Shown one piece after another: positions 34,101 through 39,295 of a stretch of 39,295 nucleotides of DNA (within the stretch, counting starts at the first letter, position 1; the number at the start of each line of letters is the position of its first letter). Made by a program: the position numbers and the translations under genes. The notes beneath the pieces are model-generated. The model worked only from the letters and a program-made list of their open reading frames with translations. It made no database searches and was not told the origin of the DNA. This DNA comes from an uncultured Christensenella sp. (GTDB taxonomy: Bacteria; Bacillota; Clostridia; Christensenellales; Pumilibacteraceae). The DNA is taken from NCBI GenBank assembly GCA_910577435.1, contig CAJTLV010000011.1:1-39295 (forward strand), written 5' to 3'.

Positions 34101-35283
34101 CGGGATTACCGTTGAGATCCAAAGATACGTCGCTCGGAATATTGTCGCGCTTGTTCCAAGTAAGACCGCCGTCCGTGCTGTACATCACTACCTGATGACG
34201 GTTGCCTCTGCCGTCGAAACGCGTATAGAATCCGATAAGTCCTAGCGCTTCGCCGTCGCTTTTACCTGACACGTCGCCGAACCAACGGTATTCGTCGTCT
34301 ATTTTGGCGCTGTCGCCCTTATGGTAGACCCGCGCCGATCCCGACCACATCGCGCCGATCCCGTAATCGATTCCGCCGTCGACGGAAAGATCGCGGTCGG
34401 GAACGAGCGCTATCGGAAGAAGCTCCCAATGCACGAGGTCGTTACTGCGCGCATGCCCCCAATGCATATCGCCCCACGTATTGCCGTAGGGATTGTGCTG
34501 AAAATACAGGTGGTAATACCCTTTGTAATACACAAGTCCGTTGGGGTCGTTGTTCCAATGCGCAAACTGCGAAAAATGGTACTGGTTTCTGTATATCTCC
34601 GAATAGCTCGTAATATCGGTCTCGCTTATCTCCGCGTCGGTGAATCGCACCGTTGCGTTAAAACAGTTGTAACCGAGATAACCGCCCTCATAGCTCAACC
34701 CTACTTCGCCGTCATCGCCCGCCGTCAGCGTGTTCAAATCGAGATCCGCCGCGTTCTCGCTTCCGTCGACATACGCGAACCGACGTATGCCGTCTGCGTA
34801 AAATTCGGCGTATGCCTTGCCGTCTGCGGTCGGCGAAAGGACGACCTGCAAATACACTTTATCGATATTTGCGGTGCGGCTTTTCACATACTCTCTTTCG
34901 CCGTTGTTCATCAACGACGGTCCGACGTAGTATTCTTCTTTTAATACGTATACAACTTTATCGCCCGACGAATAATCGAAGTACATCAGTTTTACTGCAT
35001 TTCCGACGCGGTCGACATTGAACACCCAATACGCTTCATTCTCCGTAGCGCCGAAAACTAGGCCTGCCGCATTACCGCCGTCGAAGTTGGCTGTCGCGGA
35101 AAAAACAAACGTCTCGTCCGCCGCATACCGATCGTCGGTAAGCTCGAAAACGTCGTCGCCGCCTTCGACGGTCGTTTCGGCTTTTGCACAGTAAAAATTC
35201 GAAAACGCAAATGCCGCCGCGCCCGTAATACATAACAGCACGGCTATGATAATTAATTTGACTTTTATAAACGTTGTTCTCAT
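31117..35283 (-). CDS. Membrane-embedded GH32 fructan hydrolase with two CBM66-like modules and a four-TM tail
   Basis: 1388 residues. A signal peptide (about 7-36, AKA/E cleavage site) leads to a CBM66-like beta-sandwich (about 45-220: GNAAGLVFGA, YWVFNVDR), then the GH32 domain with WNNDPNG (Asp246), RDP (401-403) and ECPD (Glu455), so catalysis should be intact. A Big_2-like Ig domain, a second CBM66-like module (AAAAIVFRAQ, NNGKIVKLWSNN) and two small beta domains follow. The C-terminal 200 residues hold four hydrophobic helices (about 1187-1205, 1227-1248, 1252-1275, 1318-1344) and an acidic tail with an 8-residue repeat. CBM66 is known from the levanase SacC as a fructan-end binder. A polytopic tail is unusual for GH32. 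The ATG at 35283 is the first after a GGGGGA site at rather long distance; a TTG at 35313 is the alternative. Confidence 0.85.
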   Translation of the reverse strand: MRTTFIKVKLIIIAVLLCITGAAAFAFSNFYCAKAETTVEGGDDVFELTDDRYAADETFVFSATANFDGGNAAGLVFGATENEAYWVFNVDRVGNAVKLMYFDYSSGDKVVYVLKEEYYVGPSLMNNGEREYVKSRTANIDKVYLQVVLSPTADGKAYAEFYADGIRRFAYVDGSENAADLDLNTLTAGDDGEVGLSYEGGYLGYNCFNATVRFTDAEISETDITSYSEIYRNQYHFSQFAHWNNDPNGLVYYKGYYHLYFQHNPYGNTWGDMHWGHARSNDLVHWELLPIALVPDRDLSVDGGIDYGIGAMWSGSARVYHKGDSAKIDDEYRWFGDVSGKSDGEALGLIGFYTRFDGRGNRHQVVMYSTDGGLTWNKRDNIPSDVSLDLNGNPVNGGSWRDPKVFDISGVDGNSTDYKWGMVLSNMEGDTIYFLKSRNLVEWEHAGSYEVYSPECPDLVTINDGSKNRTVITFTSRYYVVCDLAYEDGNIVMKDGDGNKIERLMLGDPQLRKMEYGVDSYAAQTFYIDDDSDSAYAGKSVALSWFSGVPNAPESIESGVLQTARKVWNGGGMTIPVVYGLNGETLTTTPITVNDAHFAELKTAVVDISGAPMSNGLLDRVKSRTAEITAKLSNPTRAGVSFKVNMSADGSAYTEIGWNRREGYFVDRTHTEDAGINFPKPNYAIRYASGIGRDNTVLDFYILVDRNNVEVYCDGFTVPFYILTFASPNSEYMSFTSDDDLNIRELKVNTIGNIWRENGDNSVFYISETNVELSTALTTEKEITVVTGGKATYEIISGDDVAEIIPSSVGFTVKALGAGSAVIEVKSGDRSSLVDVTVHAGEFDSDLTFADGGVVSGNWIVSDGTLIGEQLGGDGFILAEEIGSDFIYSANFDLGSGAAAAIVFRAQASGNRLSSYIIANYDNNGKIVKLWSNNREIARADYTPANIHDITMTAFVEGDRVKISIDGADVIDAMLGSDDPKGGHFGLNACATRATFKTVVTVLREYEYAEGVLEIGVGGNTRIDRVVNNTLANSSVASGFYSFYDGKLIIDETYLSILPEKGVYVFAVYGDKLSITVTVDVKAIPEYTIGAVTVTEGNDVTVFIGRRNTEYVKVNSEAIRTSAYTTSNYTLKLKSDVLTVGVNIIELSDGTQFTVSVLGNNKGTISFYYPPEPLNFKPFAIGAGTTGGVIAMYAIAIIVLIILSRLGKTDLPKPFADRTAAIRRRNFGLIAGACIAGPIALFLAVCAATAPIGNIALWILTAAVVVFVYPYIAQLVWKGKLYKSTLSPIKSMGTPEEIFDVDKDCNKFMIGLRYIGAAFKTLGLGIAILLCAVVSLIRAPFLFFGQMKAATYGEFGFSNRADSIESVNTDSVESVDIANADAEIGGEA
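31159..31206 (-). repeat. Two tandem 24-bp repeats in the GH32 tail
   Basis: Two adjacent 24-base units (20 of 24 identical) encode RADSIESV and NTDSVESV in the acidic C-terminal tail. Small in-frame duplication. Confidence 0.8.
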
Positions 35284-35319
35284 ATTTACGACAGTGTCCC
35301 CCTTCCGACACAAACCCGA

Positions 35320-35337
35320 AAATGCCCGTCGGCATTT
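35320..35337 (-). other. Hairpin between fructokinase and GH32 genes, weak terminator-like
   Basis: On the minus strand AAATGCC-GACG-GGCATTT is a perfect 7-bp stem with a 4-base loop, followed by TTCGGGTTT. The T-tract is poor, so partial termination or an mRNA processing site inside the operon is more likely than full termination. Confidence 0.45.
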
Positions 35338-35344
35338 ATGCTCT

Positions 35345-36262
35345 TTACCTGCTCTGCGTTTCGTTAAAGTATTTATCTACCGTAGCCGCGTCGGGCAACG
35401 AATCTATCGCGCCGTGTCCCAGAGTGTTGAGCGCGCCGCATACGTTTGCGTACCGCAACGCTCCGTTCAAAAATTCGTCGGTGTAACCGCTTTTGTCCAC
35501 GCCGTCCAGCTTTTTGAGCAACCCCGCGTAAAATGCGTCGCCTGCGCCCGTCGTATCGATCGGTTTCACGGAAATCGTATTCGCACTACCCTCTCTGCCG
35601 CCGAATTTCCATTTACTGCCGCGACTGCCCAGCGTTATGCAAATCAGCTTATCTTTTAACCCGTTAACGTATTCCGCGCCGAATATCTCATACTCGTCTT
35701 CGGACAACTTGACTATGTCTGCGCGTTCGATATACCGCTTGTACAGCGCGATCGCCGATTTCGTATCGCGGAAAATATCCGTTCTGTAATTCACGTCGAA
35801 GCTCACCGTCTTGCCGCCGTACCGCGCTCTTTTCATAAGTTCGTCCGCGTATTTTCGTCCGACTTCTTCCGACAGCATAAGCGACCCGACGTGTATAATG
35901 TTTGCCTTTTCGAACAGCGCGTCGTCTATTTCGGGCAAACGGTAATCGGCTGTCGATTTGCGGTAGAAACAGAACGAACGCTCGCCGCTCGCGTCTATAT
36001 CGACAAACGCGAGCGTGGTGTTGTGTTCCATTTCGGTCGAGATACACAGTCCGTCGAGTTTTCGGGACGCGGCGAATTTTTTAAGAAAATCGCCGATCAG
36101 ATCGTCGCCCACACTGCCCGCAAACGCACTGCTTCCGCCGAACTTTTTCACGGCGCACGCCACATTGAAGGGCGCGCCGCCCGCCTTGCGCTCGTAACAG
36201 AACACGCCGTCACGCTCGCAGCCTATCATATCGACAAGTATTTCACCGACACTGAGTATCAT
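35345..36262 (-). CDS. PfkB-family fructokinase
   Basis: 305 residues, ribokinase/PfkB fold. The substrate-side motif GGAPFNVA (28-35) and the C-terminal signature DTTGAGDAFYAGLL, with the catalytic Asp of TGAGD, are intact. Length and motifs match bacterial fructokinases. It phosphorylates fructose released by the intracellular GH32 to fructose 6-phosphate for glycolysis, using ATP. The ATG overlaps the stop of the preceding membrane-protein gene (ATGA), and GAGGAAA serves as ribosome binding site. A related hexose or nucleoside specificity cannot be excluded, but the GH32 context strongly favours fructose. Confidence 0.92.
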   Translation of the reverse strand: MILSVGEILVDMIGCERDGVFCYERKAGGAPFNVACAVKKFGGSSAFAGSVGDDLIGDFLKKFAASRKLDGLCISTEMEHNTTLAFVDIDASGERSFCFYRKSTADYRLPEIDDALFEKANIIHVGSLMLSEEVGRKYADELMKRARYGGKTVSFDVNYRTDIFRDTKSAIALYKRYIERADIVKLSEDEYEIFGAEYVNGLKDKLICITLGSRGSKWKFGGREGSANTISVKPIDTTGAGDAFYAGLLKKLDGVDKSGYTDEFLNGALRYANVCGALNTLGHGAIDSLPDAATVDKYFNETQSR

Positions 36263-37518
36263 TTTACGGTTTCCTCCGCTTCCGTCGCGATCCCGTCGTT
36301 ATTATCGGGATCGAGTTTGCTCTCGCGCTTTTTTTCGACCGACGCTCTTATAAGCATAACCGCCACTCTTATCGCAAGCACCGCGAACAGCATTATGCCC
36401 TCTATCCATGCCAGCAGATTCTGCGATACCAAAAACCCGAAAGCGAATGCTGCAAGCGCCGAGACGAGCGATGCGACAGTGACGAACGAGCAAACCGTTT
36501 TTGCCGCCGCGCCGAACTTCAATTCCCCGCACTTCGAGAGCTTAGTCAAGCAGAACAGCGCGACAGACACCGCAACCACTACGAGAATGACAAACGGCGC
36601 GACCGAAAAGAATCCCATTACCGCGCTGTACACAGTAACCGCTGTCGCGCCCTCGACGCTTTTGCATACAAACCGCTTTACGCTTTCGGCGGTCGTGCCT
36701 ATCGCTCCGTCGTTCAGCTTCGAGTAATTGCCGTAAAATCTGTTCTTTGCGCCGAACTCGGTCACGAGCGAGCCTAGCATCGAATCGCAAAATACGAACA
36801 TTATTTTCTCGCGATCGGAGAAGTTGTGATAGTAATAATTGCGTGTTTTGGGCGCGTTGCCGTCCGTCTCGTAAGCGGTCAGCGGCGGATAATATGTGCG
36901 TACATACAGGTTGTAAAGCGCAACCGCATAGTCGTCGCCCGTCTTGTTCTTGACTTCGGCATATGCTTTTACCGTATCCTCGTCCGTCGATGCGTCGAGA
37001 TAACTCTCGCATCTGTTCACCCATACGTCGTCGATTATGCGCTCTTTGCCGCTGTATCTTATCGCAAACGTGTACAGCGTCTTTACATCTTCGTCCAGCT
37101 CGATATATTCTTCGTACGTTATTTCATTGCCGCTCTTCGAGACGCAGTACGCATAAAAATCGTCGAACGTATCTACTTTACGCGTATCGATCACTATATC
37201 GTAACCGCACGAATACTTTTGACGGTCTTCGTCGTCCGTCACGGTATCGATAACGCGGTCGGACAGAAGAACGCCGTCTTTTATTTCGAGCGCCGCGCCG
37301 TCGGCGGAGAAAGCGCGCTCCGCCGTCGCGACCAATTCGGGGGTGTTTTCGAAGTTTGCTTTGAAAGGCAGTGTATACGCCGCTATAAGTCCGAACATCA
37401 AAAATATGACGGCAAGGATCGCAACAATCAAAATGCTCCCTATACCGCGACTCGGCGCTTGCTTGGCTCTTTTATCCGAGAAGAAACTCGGAAGTATGTA
37501 ATTCCACAGCTCTTTCAT
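36259..37518 (-). CDS. Four-TM membrane protein of unknown function in the fructan operon (possibly DUF1189/YvdJ-like)
   Basis: 419 residues. A cytoplasmic N-terminus (FFSDKRAKQAPSRGIG) leads into helix 1 (about 25-50). A large extracytoplasmic segment of about 245 residues rich in Asp, Tyr and Lys follows, then three closely spaced helices and a charged C-terminal tail. No catalytic motif is visible. The layout (short N-terminal amphipathic part, one helix, big outer domain, helices at the end) recalls DUF1189 proteins encoded in maltodextrin ABC operons such as yvdJ, but this is a topology resemblance only. It sits between the ABC ATPase (9-base gap) and fructokinase (4-base overlap), so a role alongside transport is likely. 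Confidence 0.65.
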   Translation of the reverse strand: MKELWNYILPSFFSDKRAKQAPSRGIGSILIVAILAVIFLMFGLIAAYTLPFKANFENTPELVATAERAFSADGAALEIKDGVLLSDRVIDTVTDDEDRQKYSCGYDIVIDTRKVDTFDDFYAYCVSKSGNEITYEEYIELDEDVKTLYTFAIRYSGKERIIDDVWVNRCESYLDASTDEDTVKAYAEVKNKTGDDYAVALYNLYVRTYYPPLTAYETDGNAPKTRNYYYHNFSDREKIMFVFCDSMLGSLVTEFGAKNRFYGNYSKLNDGAIGTTAESVKRFVCKSVEGATAVTVYSAVMGFFSVAPFVILVVVAVSVALFCLTKLSKCGELKFGAAAKTVCSFVTVASLVSALAAFAFGFLVSQNLLAWIEGIMLFAVLAIRVAVMLIRASVEKKRESKLDPDNNDGIATEAEETVK

Positions 37519-37527
37519 AAAGTGAAT

Positions 37528-39156
37528 TTACTCTTTCTTTGCCGCCGTTTTCGCCTTAGACGCGCGTTTCTTGGCAGGCTTTTTTTCGTCTGTCGCTTGG
37601 GGATCTTGAGGCTTCGGCTCGGCGCTTTCCGCTTTGACCGCGTTGGCGAAGTCTCTGCCGAGAACGCTCTCCCCGCTTTCGGGATCGAACAGATGAAGTT
37701 TCTTTTCGTTAAACGCGAGCTTTACCGTCTCGTTCGGCGCGTAATCGACTCGATCGTTTAGGCACACTATGTATTCGACGTCGCCGAGACGGACGAAAAG
37801 ATGCGTGTTTTCGCCGAGTATCTCTTTTATGCTCACGTTTACCGCAAGACCGTCGCGCGCGATATTTATGCTCTCGCCGCGCGCGCCGAGTACGACTTTG
37901 TGTTCCGCACCGTCGAGTATGTCCTCGCGCACGGTGCGCATATTTGCGAGATCGAACGCAAGCTGTTGCCCGTCGGCAAACGTAGCATTCAGCTTGTCGC
38001 CGACGCGCTTGACCGTAATGTCGAAAAAGTTCATCTGCGGCGTGCCGATAAAGCCCGCGACGAATTTGTTCACGGGGTAATCGAAAAGATTGGTCGGCGT
38101 ATCGATCTGCTGTATGTATCCGTCTTTCATTACGACGATGCGCGTACCCATCGTCATCGCTTCTATCTGGTCGTGAGTGACGTATATGAACGTCGTTTTA
38201 AGCTCGTTGTGAAGTTTTACTATTTCCGCGCGCATCGCATTGCGCAGTTTCGCGTCGAGGTTGCTGAGCGGCTCGTCGAGAAGAAAAACCTTCGGACCGC
38301 GCACCATCGCCCGACCGAGCGCTATTCTTTGCCGCTGTCCGCCCGACATATCCGACGGCTTGCTGTTCAAAAGCTCGGTAATTCCGAGAATCTCTGCGGC
38401 TTGTTTTACCTTCTCGTCTATTTCGGCGCTCGTATAATGCCGCTCGACGAAGAGCTTCACGGGCGTGGTTCTGTAATACTCCAACTGTTCGTTAAGTTTG
38501 GGCAGCCACACTTCCGCATCGGCCTTGAGTGACTGCGCGCGATTGGCTACGTCGCTTTCGACGTCGATGGCGGCTATCCGCGCCGCAAGCTCGGACTTTG
38601 CCGTTTCATCTGTCTCGCGCGCCAACCGCCCGTTGAGCATTTTGATATGCGCCTTGACGTCCGCCCGCGCCCGCTTCTCGGCGGTCGAAATCTCTTTCTC
38701 GGTCTTTTTTATCTGCTTGTTTATCTCTTTTATCTTTTTCGTGTCTATACCGACGACGTTGTTGCCGAACTCGTCCAGCTTGGGCTCGGAGATCTTTCTC
38801 ATCCGCAGCCCGAACGCGATATTGTCATAGGACGTCATATGCGGATATAACGCATAGCTTTGGAACACCATCGCTATATCCCTGTCGCGCGGCTCTACAT
38901 TGTTCATCAGCTTACCGTCTATGTACAGCTCGCCCGAAGAAATATCTTCAAGCCCCGCCACCATACGAAGCGTCGTCGACTTGCCGCAACCCGAAGGCCC
39001 GACGAATACGATAAACTCGCCGTCCTCTATCTCCATACAAAAATCTTTAACCGCAACAAAATCGTCCGTATCTCTCGCGACTTTGGCTTTCTTTCCTCCC
39101 GATTTACGCCTCGCGGGATAAACCTTGCGGATATGTCTCAACGATAAGCTGGCCAT
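37528..39156 (-). CDS. Msm/Ugp-type sugar ABC transporter ATPase with a long coiled-coil insertion
   Basis: 542 residues; the family is usually about 370. Walker A GPSGCGKST (53-61), Q-loop Gln99, signature MSGGQRQ (270-276), Walker B VFLLDEP (290-296) and the THDQ switch His are all intact, and a C-terminal MOBE/TOBE-like regulatory domain follows. The extra length is an approximately 120-residue Lys/Glu/Ala-rich helical block (about 123-243) between the Q-loop helices and the signature, a short basic insert (RRKSGGKKAKVARD) after strand 1, and a Lys/Ala-rich tail. It should energise the MalF/MalG permeases encoded downstream. The ATG at 39156 has GGAGG 5 bases before it; the longer frame to 39267 would cross the operator and promoter. 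Confidence 0.92.
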   Translation of the reverse strand: MASLSLRHIRKVYPARRKSGGKKAKVARDTDDFVAVKDFCMEIEDGEFIVFVGPSGCGKSTTLRMVAGLEDISSGELYIDGKLMNNVEPRDRDIAMVFQSYALYPHMTSYDNIAFGLRMRKISEPKLDEFGNNVVGIDTKKIKEINKQIKKTEKEISTAEKRARADVKAHIKMLNGRLARETDETAKSELAARIAAIDVESDVANRAQSLKADAEVWLPKLNEQLEYYRTTPVKLFVERHYTSAEIDEKVKQAAEILGITELLNSKPSDMSGGQRQRIALGRAMVRGPKVFLLDEPLSNLDAKLRNAMRAEIVKLHNELKTTFIYVTHDQIEAMTMGTRIVVMKDGYIQQIDTPTNLFDYPVNKFVAGFIGTPQMNFFDITVKRVGDKLNATFADGQQLAFDLANMRTVREDILDGAEHKVVLGARGESINIARDGLAVNVSIKEILGENTHLFVRLGDVEYIVCLNDRVDYAPNETVKLAFNEKKLHLFDPESGESVLGRDFANAVKAESAEPKPQDPQATDEKKPAKKRASKAKTAAKKE

Positions 39157-39196
39157 CACATCCTCCGATATTTTGTGTGCATCGAATTCCACAATT

Positions 39197-39210
39197 TGGA
39201 ATCGATTCCA
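39197..39210. promoter_or_regulatory. LacI-type operator of the fructan operon
   Basis: TGGAATCGATTCCA is a perfect 14-bp palindrome with the central CG typical of LacI-family sites. It lies 41 bases upstream of the ATPase ATG and just downstream of the presumed -10 box, where bound repressor would block initiation. It is the only copy I noticed in the window. Confidence 0.75.
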
Positions 39211-39217
39211 TAAACAC

Positions 39218-39245
39218 AGTATAACACGACGTTTTACTCTTTGAA
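39218..39245 (-). promoter_or_regulatory. Presumed promoter of the fructan operon
   Basis: On the minus strand a TATACT -10 box (39223-39218) lies upstream of the LacI operator. A weak -35 (TTCAAA, 39245-39240, 16-base spacer) falls on the end of the adjoining insertion sequence. Confidence 0.5.
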
Positions 39246-39295
39246 ATGCACCCCAAAGTTTGGACAAAACTTAGGAGGTGCATTTTATATGGCAA
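39242..39295 (+). mobile_element. Left end of an IS3/IS150-like insertion sequence with transposase start
   Basis: TGAAATGCACCCCAAAGTTT has the TG start and CCCCAAAGTTTGGAC-type core seen at the ends of IS150-group elements. It is followed by AGGAGG (39273-39278) and an ATG at 39289 opening MA..., the usual place and N-terminus of the first transposase frame. Only 54 bases are in the window, so the family is a recognition from the end sequence, not from a protein. Confidence 0.5.

Noticed and set aside
1..39295. CRISPR arrays, tRNA or rRNA genes
   Set aside because: None seen: no regularly spaced repeats other than in-frame protein repeats, and no cloverleaf or rRNA-like segment recognised by eye.

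Overview
The window looks like chromosome from a Gram-positive gut bacterium of the Clostridia type. Evidence: no outer-membrane or SusC/D-type proteins, many lipobox-carrying lipoproteins, an Msm/Mal-type sugar ABC importer, strong GGAGG ribosome binding sites and TTGACA/TATAAT promoters. I cannot name the species. Base composition changes sharply near 3.4 kb: about 1-3400 is AT-rich, and the rest is clearly richer in GC with a different codon habit.

Region 1 (1-3500, AT-rich) looks like a horizontally acquired defence island. A 5'-truncated type I restriction specificity gene (hsdS, minus strand, running off the left edge) sits head to head with a 764-residue protein that joins a SIR2-type NAD-binding domain to a STAND-like P-loop NTPase and a TPR-like C-terminus. 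Debris follows, possibly from a recombinase.

Region 2 (3.5-16.1 kb) holds four separate units. These are an ABC-F ATPase; a 1409-residue membrane-anchored M60-type (mucinase-like) metallopeptidase with a perfect 14-residue repeat tract and a palindrome at its promoter; a leftward MarR / Fe-alcohol dehydrogenase / aldehyde dehydrogenase operon with two near-identical operators around its promoter; and a large secreted transglutaminase-like protein.

Region 3 (17.2-39.2 kb, all minus strand) is a 12-gene fructan-use locus. In transcription order: Msm-type ABC ATPase with a large coiled-coil insertion, four-TM membrane protein, PfkB fructokinase, membrane-embedded GH32 with CBM66-like modules, LacI regulator, sugar-binding lipoprotein, two permeases, GH32 lipoprotein with a LamG domain, two non-catalytic surface lipoproteins carrying six copies of one module, and a cytoplasmic GH32. 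The logic reads as capture and cutting of fructan at the surface, import of oligosaccharides, intracellular hydrolysis to fructose, then phosphorylation. A perfect LacI-type operator lies at the presumed operon promoter, beside the end of an IS3/IS150-like element at the right edge. Degraded gene pieces lie downstream of the last GH32 gene (16.2-17.2 kb).

The most unusual items are the two multi-module surface lipoproteins (candidate Gram-positive fructan-binding proteins), the GH32 with Glu in place of the nucleophile Asp, the GH32 with a four-TM tail, the ATPase insertion, and the SIR2-NTPase gene inside a broken restriction locus.
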